DNA of 64,000 nt, taken from contig NZ_JAVRHX010000002.1 of assembly GCF_031846345.1 (NCBI RefSeq), positions 248,001-312,000 of the forward strand, written 5' to 3'. A model generated the notes under the pieces. The model was not told where the DNA came from and ran no database searches. It saw only the letters and a list, made by a program, of their open reading frames with translations. This document shows positions 54,502 through 63,475 of the stretch, piece by piece. The DNA comes from Glaciecola petra. Its GTDB lineage: Bacteria > Pseudomonadota > Gammaproteobacteria > Enterobacterales > Alteromonadaceae. A program made the position numbers and the translations under genes. Every line of letters begins with the position of its first letter. Positions within the stretch are counted from its first letter, which is position 1.

Positions 54502-57012
54502 CTATTGCAATACTACAACTGCGCTACCTAAAATGGCGGCACAACTCGCTTTTGCGATGGTTTCTGTGGTGTCGGCAGAACAACTATTGTTGTTGCTACA
54601 AACGGCAAGTTTATCAATTAAATTACTAATTTCTTGGCCTACATCGACTGCGTTAGGTTGACTAGGGTCATTGTTAGTTAGCATACTTTCAGTCAAGGGG
54701 TCTATAAGTTGCTGTTTGAATTGGTCATCGATGCCGCTATTCACGTCGTAGGCAAAGTCTACGTTCGGAAAATACTCATTACGTAAACTAGTATCCTCAA
54801 CCAAGGTGTCGCAATAGCGAATCGCCAACTGCGTGACCGCCATTTGATTGGACGTTAAATAGCTATCCATGTTGGTCACTGATGGCAGTTGTTGACGTAA
54901 AGTATTAAATGTTCCTAATACCTCATCACGATTGCTCGCAATACCAGTGAGTGTTGCCATACTGGCATTAATTTCGGCAAAATCACGTACACCAATTTCG
55001 GCTTGTGCTTCTATATCTATCGGCTCTGCCACAGTGGGAGGAGGCGACGCAGTACGAATAGAAGTTGCACTGGCAATTTCATCAAAAGTGAGGAAGAACT
55101 GGTCTAAGTCTGGGCCTTTTTGGACAGGAATAATGGTACCTTGACGCGATACCTGATAACCCAGGGTTTGTGCTGTTTGACTGCCATCTACAACCGTGTC
55201 TAGAGTGGCAAACACTTGTCCGGTTCTTTCTTCACGACCATTCACACCAATGCGCATTCCTTGTATGTCGATGCCATCCATATCAGCATTAGGATCCAGA
55301 CTCACTACAAATGGTGTTGAAAATAAATAGGTATACGAATCAAACTGACTGACTTCAAAGCCAACATAAGCTTGCTCAACATTGACTAACTCGCTAATAC
55401 CAAATAGTAAGTAATACTTTTCGCCAACACCGGCGTCAAAGTTGCCCGCTATCTGCTCGGGTGTAAGCACGCGGTTATGGATAGTCACCATGCGCAATAT
55501 GCCATCAAAGTTAAAGCGTCCACTTACTTCGCTGCCTAGCACAAAGGCGAAACTGTCGTCCCATTCGCTCAACAACGCACCTTCTACAGAGTCTTCATAA
55601 CCGGTGTCTTGACCATTGACAAAGATCCGGCGTCCGCCGGCACCATCATAATTAACCACTACATGTTGCAATGCGGCTTGCAGAACTTCGTCTGCATTCG
55701 CCGTGCTCAATGAAGGTTCACCGTTGGCATCGGTATTGTCATGTCTGACTAAAAAATCATAGTTGTAGAGCGTTTGCCCTAACATAAAGTTACGGGTATC
55801 GTCGCCGCCTGAGTAAGAAATTATTCTTGCTGGACCTTCTTGGGTTACGTTACCTGGCTGTACCCATGCTTCTATTGAAAACTCGCCAGTTCCAGAAATT
55901 AAATCGTATAATTTTTTACTGGTTGCGGTTGTGCCTTGGGCTTTACCATCATCAAAAAAGCGAACACCATTGCCACCTACCCATTGGTATCCACCTGAAA
56001 TAGTTAAATCAATGGCAGGCGATAGACCACTAGTGTCAAACGCAATATTGCCGGCACCCGCTTTAAATTCCCATTTTGCTATCGCATTACTTTCAAAACG
56101 CCCACCGCTACTTGCCAAAATACCGTCTACAAGACTAGTCGCTTTTGAAGCAACCAAGTTAGCGTCTAATGCGGTTACTTCTATTTCGTCAGCCATTTGT
56201 TCAATACTGTTTTGCACTGTTAGACCATCAGCGGCGCAGTCTTCAGTCCAGCAGTTATGAAACTCATCTCTTAGGCGAGCAACCAATCGGCTTTCGCTGG
56301 GTGCATCTAAATTTATTTTTGAAATAGACGCTAAATAAGCTTCAGTAATATCGTTAGAACCAATATAAGGTGAAATAGGTACCGAAGCCGAAGACTGGTG
56401 ACATTCACTACAATATAGTTCTAAAGCAGGATGCACATACTCAGCAAATAACGCTGGATCAGCAGGGAAGTTTTTGTTTTCACCTACATCTACTTCAGGT
56501 GGTGCTTCCAGTACTATTTCATTAGCACTTTCGTCGGTTGTTAACCAAGCACCAATCCATGTTTCCATTATATCGGTGCAGGCTTGCACGCTCGATAACC
56601 AACAGTTATGACCGCCAGCGACCTTGGTAATCAGCTCTGAATCTTTAGGACTCGATTTATTCACCAGAGTATTGGTGATTCTATATGCTTCGTTAATATC
56701 ATCAAAACGTGCAAACGAAGGCGATTGTTGGTCTTGAATATGACAAGCACCACAATTGTCAGACGTCGCTAAGTTGTCCCACACATTAAGTTTGAAATTT
56801 TGCACATCTTCAGTTGCAGGAGGCGGGCCAGTATAGTTTACAGGTGCCTCAGTCTCAGGTGGCGGAATAGGTGTTTCTTCGACTGCTACGGGTGCATCGC
56901 TGCCACCACAAGCAGCTAAAATACTAATTGCAAACGCTAAAATAACAAGTCTTAAAAACATTGACGATAGCGGAGAATACTGGGTGTGTGAATAGTTAGA
57001 TAAAGTCATCAT
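54502..57012 (-). CDS. Lipoprotein with two cytochrome c modules and a LamG domain
   Basis: About 836 residues from the ATG at 57012 (second ATG at 57009), preceded by AAAGGAG. Lipobox LAAC (Cys35), then a Pro-rich spacer. Two related cytochrome modules follow: CGACH (87-91) and CSECH (201-205). After each heme site comes a conserved HNCW motif and a further Cys. A LamG/concanavalin domain (about 310-510) carries FSIEAWVQPG, HVVVNYDGAGGRRIFVNG and RMVTIHNRVLTPEQI. The C-terminal ~300 residues are unrecognised. The start codon overlaps the upstream stop (TAATG). Probably a surface or periplasmic redox protein with a glycan- or ligand-binding LamG. Confidence 0.78.
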   Translation of the reverse strand: MMTLSNYSHTQYSPLSSMFLRLVILAFAISILAACGGSDAPVAVEETPIPPPETEAPVNYTGPPPATEDVQNFKLNVWDNLATSDNCGACHIQDQQSPSFARFDDINEAYRITNTLVNKSSPKDSELITKVAGGHNCWLSSVQACTDIMETWIGAWLTTDESANEIVLEAPPEVDVGENKNFPADPALFAEYVHPALELYCSECHQSSASVPISPYIGSNDITEAYLASISKINLDAPSESRLVARLRDEFHNCWTEDCAADGLTVQNSIEQMADEIEVTALDANLVASKATSLVDGILASSGGRFESNAIAKWEFKAGAGNIAFDTSGLSPAIDLTISGGYQWVGGNGVRFFDDGKAQGTTATSKKLYDLISGTGEFSIEAWVQPGNVTQEGPARIISYSGGDDTRNFMLGQTLYNYDFLVRHDNTDANGEPSLSTANADEVLQAALQHVVVNYDGAGGRRIFVNGQDTGYEDSVEGALLSEWDDSFAFVLGSEVSGRFNFDGILRMVTIHNRVLTPEQIAGNFDAGVGEKYYLLFGISELVNVEQAYVGFEVSQFDSYTYLFSTPFVVSLDPNADMDGIDIQGMRIGVNGREERTGQVFATLDTVVDGSQTAQTLGYQVSRQGTIIPVQKGPDLDQFFLTFDEIASATSIRTASPPPTVAEPIDIEAQAEIGVRDFAEINASMATLTGIASNRDEVLGTFNTLRQQLPSVTNMDSYLTSNQMAVTQLAIRYCDTLVEDTSLRNEYFPNVDFAYDVNSGIDDQFKQQLIDPLTESMLTNNDPSQPNAVDVGQEISNLIDKLAVCSNNNSCSADTTETIAKASCAAILGSAVVVLQ

Positions 57013-58268
57013 TATTCTCCTTTGCAATATGCAGCGCTGCGAGCGAATACATCTTTCACTCGATAATTATTGCTAACAAAATGTGACGTCATCTCATCGA
57101 TTGCGCTTCTGTCGGCGGCGTCTTGTGGTTGTCTCAAACAGACATTTTCAAATACTTTGGTTACCTGACATTGAGCAAAAACTTGACTATTAGCCAACTC
57201 TTCCCCCATTGATTTTGCGCCATTCCCAAATCCACTTAGTTGCTCAGACCATCCAAGTGTTTGGTTAATCCCCTCTCGCCAATAATTGTCCCAACGGTCA
57301 TCCTCTATAATAAAACCAAACTCAAAGTTGTTGGCGTTAATTTGATGTTTGCGTGTGACTCGGCTGCCTGTGTCTGGATCAATTTGACCAACATTGTTGT
57401 AAGTCAATCGGCCATTTTGGCCGTCTGGGTCACCTTCAACATTATATTCGTATTCATAATAAGCAAAGGCTTGTGCTAATGGGTCCATGCCTGAATGGCA
57501 GCCAGAGCACGAATTGAAAAATATTCTACTATCACCGCCTGGGCTGCGACTTAAATCTTGTCTAATGCGGTCTGGGGGAAGACTGGTATCTTTTAATGGT
57601 TCTAAATCGCGGCACATATGATTAATTAAAGTGAATCTGAACATAGCGCGATTAGTACCATCTTTAAAAAATGACTTAGCCGCTGCGCGTGTGGTCATAA
57701 CGCCAGCGGTCGCATCTGCCGGTAACCCTGTTGTGGCCGATTGCGTTGTTGCTTGCAATACCAAAGACAAATCAGCACCGATTGCTTCGAGTGACTCATA
57801 ATGGTTGTTGTTACTCACAGAATAACTAGGCACATTTACACTGTTATTAGCGATGTATAATATATCGCCTGAGAGTAGTTCTCTAAAGTCAATATCATCA
57901 CGAATCATTCCTATGACTGTCGCCGTATAATCATTCAAAGGAGCAAACACATCAGCTTCCTCGTTAGTCCAAGGCGTTATCCAATTTTTTAGCGTAACGT
58001 TATAAAAATAAGGTGATTCAAGAGCAATTTGTGCGGCGCCTAAATCGTCGCCAGCGTCAATAAGCGATGCCATTTCTTGTAGGGTTTGTTCACTTGGTGG
58101 AATCCCTGCGATCCTGTCATGCATTCTTTTTGCTTGGCTGACACTGTCAGCATAAAGATTGCCGGCGAACAATAAGCAAATTACCACAGCGTAACCCTTC
58201 AATATTGGCAATTTGGCTTTTCTTAAATCTTTTAACTGTAAGCTGAATATGTTTTGCAAACTTTTCAT
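57012..58268 (-). CDS. Exported mono-heme protein related to DUF1585/DUF1588 cytochromes
   Basis: 418 residues. A signal peptide (about 22-40, LYA-DS) leads a helical body with one c-type heme site, CSGCH (254-258), in the context GCHSGMDPLAQAFAYYEYE. The CxxCH-x2-MDP-x2-A pattern is the one seen in the DUF1588/DUF1585 modules of planctomycete-type cytochromes. The end (NYRVKDVFARSAAYCKGE) also resembles DUF1585. First gene of the minus-strand arm. Redox role inferred; no substrate can be named. Confidence 0.65.
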   Translation of the reverse strand: MKSLQNIFSLQLKDLRKAKLPILKGYAVVICLLFAGNLYADSVSQAKRMHDRIAGIPPSEQTLQEMASLIDAGDDLGAAQIALESPYFYNVTLKNWITPWTNEEADVFAPLNDYTATVIGMIRDDIDFRELLSGDILYIANNSVNVPSYSVSNNNHYESLEAIGADLSLVLQATTQSATTGLPADATAGVMTTRAAAKSFFKDGTNRAMFRFTLINHMCRDLEPLKDTSLPPDRIRQDLSRSPGGDSRIFFNSCSGCHSGMDPLAQAFAYYEYEYNVEGDPDGQNGRLTYNNVGQIDPDTGSRVTRKHQINANNFEFGFIIEDDRWDNYWREGINQTLGWSEQLSGFGNGAKSMGEELANSQVFAQCQVTKVFENVCLRQPQDAADRSAIDEMTSHFVSNNYRVKDVFARSAAYCKGE

Positions 58269-59179
58269 ATGCTTCTCCCGTTTGCCATGTTTATACCCTT
58301 TATTAGACAGACCTTGGTTATATTTGAATTCTTAAAGTTGTTAAACCTCATAACCTTTGCCGAATTATCTCGTCTGGTTTTGAGCGTTTCCGAAGTGACT
58401 AGTAAAATTGGAAATGTTCAACTATCACGCCGCTTACATTAAGAAATCAGCTTAGCTATTGAGGTTATCTGTCAATAACAGAAATGCTTCACTACTAAAT
58501 TGCAGATAAACCATGACTTATCAATAAATATGCCTATGTTTGTAACCAATTGAATTTAATAGTAAAATTGTATTAGTGTTGCAAATGATGTACATGTTTC
58601 GTGTTGATTTGTGTCTGTGTTTTTAGACACCAAGATGTCATTGTTCTTGACTAAAAAAGCACTAAAGCACCTAAAATATTCATTAAAAACAGTATGATAA
58701 TAAAGTTATTGGAGTGGCAAATTTGGTTTATCACGGTAGTACAGTGCAGAATCCCCAAATTATTTTATAGAACAAATTAACAGAAAAATTAAGTTTTATA
58801 TTCCAATAAGTAATTAAAAGCCCCGAAAGTGATTCTTTCAGTATGATTTCTCATGCCTATTTATAAACACCAGAATTGCTCTAATGATAAAGCACCGTAT
58901 GCTGAAGGCATGCTTTTAGCAACAGTCAAGTAATAAGCTGCAAATAAAGCTCGTCGGTGTTTAGAGACACTATTTTGTGCAGACTGGCTCGCGTAATCTT
59001 TTGGTATGGAAAAATTTGGTTCGGTATTTGCTAGCGTTGTCACAGCAAGTTTACTGATTCTAAAAATGACACATTGGTGAACTAGCAAGATGAATTCAGC
59101 GCCAAGGTTTTTACATCAAAATAAGATTAATAAATATACGCGATAAGCCGATTTATATGACTGTCAAACGAGGAATATT
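58269..59179. other. 0.9-kb divergent control region of the envelope redox cluster
   Basis: Unusually long, AT-rich gap between the two divergent arms. It holds small inverted repeats (GTGTCT 58611-58616 with AGACAC 58625-58630; GAAAG/CTTTC near 58826-58840) but no ORF I can support. Minus-strand ORFs here (for example 75 codons at 58861-59088) begin with TTG and have no ribosome site. A remnant gene, a small RNA or a large regulatory region are all possible. Confidence 0.6.
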
Positions 59180-61933
59180 ATGTTTTTGACTGATCAATTT
59201 AGCACTGCATACCGGTTGACTGTTTGTCATTCGCTCTATACCTATGGTGTCAAGCGTCTGTCACTTGTCATTATCGCGCTAAGTTTGCTGGCGTCTTGTG
59301 GCGGCGGAATAGTTCCCACTGAAACACAAGAACCTGACCCTGTTGTTGTTGATGTGCCAATCGCTTACATCAAACGAGACTTGAACATAGAGGGCAGTGG
59401 CGAAGTGCGACAGTTATTTGCGCCTGAACAGTTTTTGCCTGGAGCGGTCTTGGTAATAAAGCCGCGCGCAAACGCGTCTGCCGAAGAAGTTGATATTTCA
59501 AGCACTGCTTTTGCCGAAATAGTCGACGATGAAGGCAATCCCTTGCCCTACGATATCAAAGATTTAGACAGCGACTACTCAGGTACAAAGTTAATTTTTG
59601 CTATGCGCGCACCAGAACAAGATGGAATGGACGAAGAGCCTACATGGAATATATGGGAATATGACACCGTTACCGAAATTTTACGCCGAGTGATTGAATC
59701 GGATCTGGTTGCCGAGAGGGGACAAGATACTGGCCCAACTTATTTAGCCGATGGCCGAATTGTATTTAGTTCAACTCGTCAACGTGGCAATCAAGCGCGT
59801 TTACTCGATGAGGGTAAACCGCAATATTCTGGCCTTGAAGAGAGTCGCAATAACGCCGCATCTGTTTTGCACTTAATGGATGAAGATGGCAGCAATATCC
59901 GTCAAATTTCGTTTAACCAAAGCCACGACTTTGACCCTGTTGTGCTGCCTAGTGGAAAAATATTGTTTAGTCGTTGGGATCAAGTGAATGGCAGCAAAGG
60001 CATTAATTTATATAAAATGAATGCCGACGGCAGCGATTTAGAAATACTGTATGGCCGACACAGTCATGATTCAGTTGATGGTATCGGTGATTTTCAATAT
60101 GCGGCAACCAGTATTACTCCTGACAGTCGAATTTTAGCTGCGATTAATGGATTTACGGTCGACCGATTTAGCACTGATTACGTTGCGATAGATACCGACA
60201 ATTTTATAGATAATGAAACACCAGTTGCTAGTATGGCAAGCTTAACGGGGCCGGCTCAAGAGCGAGCTCTTTTTGATAATATAGATTTGGTAGGTGATAT
60301 AAGCCCAGGTGGCTACATTGCTGCTTTATACCCATTATGGGATGGTAGTGGGCGTATTCTATTTAGTTGGGATCAATGCCGTTTATTGGCGCCCTTACCA
60401 GAAAATGCGGCACCAGAAACCGAGCGAACTATTGCACCTTGTAACGACGAAAACATTGCGGATCCTGGGTTCACGCGGGCACCTTCTTTGTATGGACTAT
60501 GGATGTTTAGCCCTGCAACTGATGCAACAGAATCTACCCAATTACCACTAAACGTTGCTAGCGAAGAAACCGTCATTACAGAAATTGTTGCGCTAGAATC
60601 AAGACCTTTCCCTGCTAATCCAAGCACAACAGTAGACAGTCAAGAAACAACATTAATTGAAGATAAGTATGGCGTATTGCATATTCGCAGCGTGTACGAT
60701 ATCGATGGACAAGATAGCAGTCCTAGTGGTCTTGTTAATATGGCAAATCCTCTAGCAGTTAGCCCAAGCCAGCGTCCTGCTCGATTTTTGCGGATAGTAA
60801 AAAGCGTGTCGATTCCAGACGACGATACCCTAGATTTTTCCAATCGTATTTTTGGCCGCAGTCAAGGACAACTATTTCGTGAAATTTTAGGATACACACC
60901 AATACAACCCGACGGTTCAGTCAAAGTTGCTATACCATCGGGAGTGCCTTTTGCAGTCAGTATTGTCGACGCCAACGGAAAACGCATCTCTGCGCGACAT
61001 AATAATTGGCTGCAATTAGTGCCTGGGGAACAGAAAACTTGCATAGGTTGTCATGCCAGCAATAGTACTGCACCGCATGGCAGAACTGACGCACAACCAG
61101 TATCAATAAATACAGGCGCGCTAAGTACAGGTGTTCCGTTTCCAAATACTAACCCTGATTTATTTGCTGACGCAGGTGAGACAATGGCTGAAACTTACGC
61201 CCGCGTGGTTGGCCTGCCTAGACTTACCGCCGATATCATATTTGAAGATGTTTGGGCCGATCCAGATATACAAGCTCCCGCCGAATCGTTCACCTATGCC
61301 TATGCAGATATTGGTTTAAGCTCAGACGAGCTGCCAGTGACTGACGCATGTTTACGAGAGTGGACTTCTATCTGCCGCGCGGTGATTAATTATCCTGATC
61401 ACATTGAGCCTATTATTCAGCGTTCACGTGTGCAAGAAGCTATCGCCGATGAAGAACCCATCGATAATACCTGCGTTGTTTGTCATAGCCCAATGGATGC
61501 CAATGGTGAGATTAGAGTGCCTGAAGGGCAGCTTGATTTGCGCCCCGACCAAGATGTAAATCGCATAGATTATTCCACCAGCTACGTAGAGTTAATGTTT
61601 AACGACAACGAACAAGAAGTAATTGAAGGCTCGTTGATTGACCGCAGAGTTTTAGTGTTTGATGGCAACGGCGACCCAGTATTTGAAGTAGATGAAGAAG
61701 GTGAACTTATTTTGGATGGAGAAGACAATCCCATCCAAGTTACTCGTTTAGTCGGTATCTCATCCAGCATGCGGACCAATGGCGCAAGAAATAGTAATCG
61801 TTTTTTCAGCGTCTTTGAACAAGGTGGTACCCATGCAGGTATTTTGTCTCCGGCAGAAATGCGGCTTATTGCCGAATGGTTGGATATTGGTGGCCAGTAC
61901 TACAACAACCCATTTGATGCACCCCAGGATTAA
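59180..61933 (+). CDS. HzsA-related di-heme lipoprotein
   Basis: 917 residues. Lipobox LLASC (Cys40). The first ~450 residues form a TolB-like propeller (HLMDEDGSNIRQIS, NLYKMNADGSDLEIL). Then comes the segment typical of hydrazine synthase alpha-subunit-related proteins: GYTPIQPDGSVKVAIPSGVPF and NWLQLVPGEQKTCIGCH, with the first heme site (621-625). A second site, CVVCH (765-769), follows. HzsA-related proteins are widespread outside anammox bacteria with no assigned reaction, so hydrazine synthesis is not implied. GAGGA precedes the ATG. First gene of the plus-strand arm; the next ATG is 2 bp after its stop. Confidence 0.78.
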   Translation: MFLTDQFSTAYRLTVCHSLYTYGVKRLSLVIIALSLLASCGGGIVPTETQEPDPVVVDVPIAYIKRDLNIEGSGEVRQLFAPEQFLPGAVLVIKPRANASAEEVDISSTAFAEIVDDEGNPLPYDIKDLDSDYSGTKLIFAMRAPEQDGMDEEPTWNIWEYDTVTEILRRVIESDLVAERGQDTGPTYLADGRIVFSSTRQRGNQARLLDEGKPQYSGLEESRNNAASVLHLMDEDGSNIRQISFNQSHDFDPVVLPSGKILFSRWDQVNGSKGINLYKMNADGSDLEILYGRHSHDSVDGIGDFQYAATSITPDSRILAAINGFTVDRFSTDYVAIDTDNFIDNETPVASMASLTGPAQERALFDNIDLVGDISPGGYIAALYPLWDGSGRILFSWDQCRLLAPLPENAAPETERTIAPCNDENIADPGFTRAPSLYGLWMFSPATDATESTQLPLNVASEETVITEIVALESRPFPANPSTTVDSQETTLIEDKYGVLHIRSVYDIDGQDSSPSGLVNMANPLAVSPSQRPARFLRIVKSVSIPDDDTLDFSNRIFGRSQGQLFREILGYTPIQPDGSVKVAIPSGVPFAVSIVDANGKRISARHNNWLQLVPGEQKTCIGCHASNSTAPHGRTDAQPVSINTGALSTGVPFPNTNPDLFADAGETMAETYARVVGLPRLTADIIFEDVWADPDIQAPAESFTYAYADIGLSSDELPVTDACLREWTSICRAVINYPDHIEPIIQRSRVQEAIADEEPIDNTCVVCHSPMDANGEIRVPEGQLDLRPDQDVNRIDYSTSYVELMFNDNEQEVIEGSLIDRRVLVFDGNGDPVFEVDEEGELILDGEDNPIQVTRLVGISSSMRTNGARNSNRFFSVFEQGGTHAGILSPAEMRLIAEWLDIGGQYYNNPFDAPQD

Positions 61934-61935
61934 TT

Positions 61936-62697
61936 ATGCAATTTAGCTTACGGCTTTATACCTTAGTTTTTGTTGTATTAGCGCTTAGCCATGTTTTTGC
62001 TTCGCCACTTGCTCATGCAGATGAGGTCGATTTAAGAGTAACCGCGCCATTTATTAACGTGCACTCTGGACCTGCGTCTGAGTTTCCAATATTCCATGTT
62101 TTGTCTGAAGGTGAAGTATTTACAGTTAAAAAAGAACGAACAGGTTGGTACAAAGTTGAGACAAAAAAAGGAATTGAGGGCTGGATAAGAGCACAAGACC
62201 TAGCCCAAACACAGCTCGTGGATGGTACTGAAATTCAGGTCAATAATGGCTCTTTCGAAGACTACCTAGAACGTACTTGGGAAATTAGCGCACAAGGCGG
62301 CGTGATTGATAAAACAACAGCAATATCTGTTAGCGGTACCTGGGTTTGGACTAAAAATTTAGCGGTAGAGGCGACTTTTTCGCAAGCATTAGGAAATTTT
62401 GCCGACAACAAAGTGTGGTCGGTAAGAATGCGCCAAACATTCTTTCCTGATTGGCGCGTGAGTCCTTATTTAGCTTTAGGTACTGGCGAGATAAGAACAA
62501 AGCCACGTTCAAATCTTGTGCAAAGTGGCGATGAAGTACGCAAGAGTAGTCACTATGAAGTTGGTATCGGCGCACAGTATTATTTTGCCTCGCAAGTTGT
62601 TGTTCGTGCGGAATACCGAGGCTTATTGGCATTAACTGACCGAGATGAGCAAGAACGTCTTGATCAGTGGATGTTAGGCGTAAGCGTATTTTTTTAA
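61936..62697 (+). CDS. SH3b domain plus outer-membrane beta-barrel protein
   Basis: 253 residues. Signal peptide (about 1-28, AHA-DE), an SH3b domain (about 31-92, VTAPFINVHSGPASEFPIFHV and GWIRAQDLA), then a small beta-barrel (about 108-253) of the outer-membrane beta-barrel family ending in an aromatic residue (MLGVSVFF). SH3b domains bind peptidoglycan or proteins, so it could anchor the system between wall and outer membrane. Starts 2 bp after the HzsA-related gene, and so is probably translationally coupled. Confidence 0.8.
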   Translation: MQFSLRLYTLVFVVLALSHVFASPLAHADEVDLRVTAPFINVHSGPASEFPIFHVLSEGEVFTVKKERTGWYKVETKKGIEGWIRAQDLAQTQLVDGTEIQVNNGSFEDYLERTWEISAQGGVIDKTTAISVSGTWVWTKNLAVEATFSQALGNFADNKVWSVRMRQTFFPDWRVSPYLALGTGEIRTKPRSNLVQSGDEVRKSSHYEVGIGAQYYFASQVVVRAEYRGLLALTDRDEQERLDQWMLGVSVFF

Positions 62698-62721
62698 AAT
62701 TGAGTCTTTAAAGGACATACA

Positions 62722-63462
62722 ATGCAAAATAACAGCGTTAAATTGATTAACGAAAAACCATTGTTGAAAGTACTTTCGTCAGATGCTTATTCATCGGCTT
62801 TTTTGTCGACGGCATTGTTTTCATTGTTTGCTGCACTGGCGGTCTGTTTGCTGTTTAGTTTTTCAGGATATGCTACGGCGAACACAAGTGCGTTTGCACA
62901 AGACAGCGATGATGTACAAATTGATCCGAATATTTCAAGACGTGACATAGACGAATTTGATATCGACTCTGAAAATATAGAAATTGGTGTTTATGCTGGC
63001 ATTATCAGCATTGAGGATTTTTCTTCTGATATTACCGCAGGTGCACGCTTAACATATCACGTTAATGAGAACTTATTCATAGAAGCCAATTATGCACAAG
63101 CTACAGCCGGTGAAACTAGCTTTGAAATATTGTCAGGTGGTCTACCCTTTTTGACCGAAGAACAACGAGAATATATTTATTACGATTTGTCGGTAGCATA
63201 CAACTTTAATGGCGAACTTTTTCTAACAGATTCACTGGTGTTTAATACTGATTTTTTCATCATTATTGGTGCAGGTGCAACTGATTTTGGTGGTGACGAA
63301 AGGTTTACGGCCAATGCTGGCGTGGGTTACCGCTTACTTGTTACAGATTATCTATCGGTACGATTTGATGTACGTGATTACGTCTTTAATAGCGATATCA
63401 TTGGACCAGAAAAAAGTGTTCACAATGTCGTGTTCACGTTATCAACTAGTTTCTTCTTTTAG
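62722..63462 (+). CDS. Outer-membrane beta-barrel protein
   Basis: 246 residues. A long N-terminal region with a hydrophobic segment (about 26-48) probably is the signal, followed by an acidic stretch (DIDEFDIDSENIEIG) and a beta-barrel of about 160 residues ending in STSFFF. It resembles the preceding barrel and the OMP_myx_plus type (outer membrane beta-barrel domain). AAAGGA lies before the ATG. Third gene of the arm. A pore or docking site for the cluster's exported redox proteins is inferred. Confidence 0.75.
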   Translation: MQNNSVKLINEKPLLKVLSSDAYSSAFLSTALFSLFAALAVCLLFSFSGYATANTSAFAQDSDDVQIDPNISRRDIDEFDIDSENIEIGVYAGIISIEDFSSDITAGARLTYHVNENLFIEANYAQATAGETSFEILSGGLPFLTEEQREYIYYDLSVAYNFNGELFLTDSLVFNTDFFIIIGAGATDFGGDERFTANAGVGYRLLVTDYLSVRFDVRDYVFNSDIIGPEKSVHNVVFTLSTSFFF

Positions 63463-63475
63463 TCTGGAGCCAATA

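Noticed and set aside
58861..59088. 75-residue minus-strand ORF in the control region
   Set aside because: TTG start, no ribosome site and no recognisable domain; plausible only as a remnant.
59180..61933. Hydrazine synthase function
   Set aside because: Only the alpha-subunit-like fold is present; no beta or gamma subunit and no anammox context, so the name HzsA is not used as a gene symbol.
63266..63475. N-terminal extension of the TlpA frame by 70 residues
   Set aside because: This part overlaps the beta-barrel gene in another frame and lacks thioredoxin-like sequence; the ATG at 63476 has a ribosome site and a proper signal or anchor.
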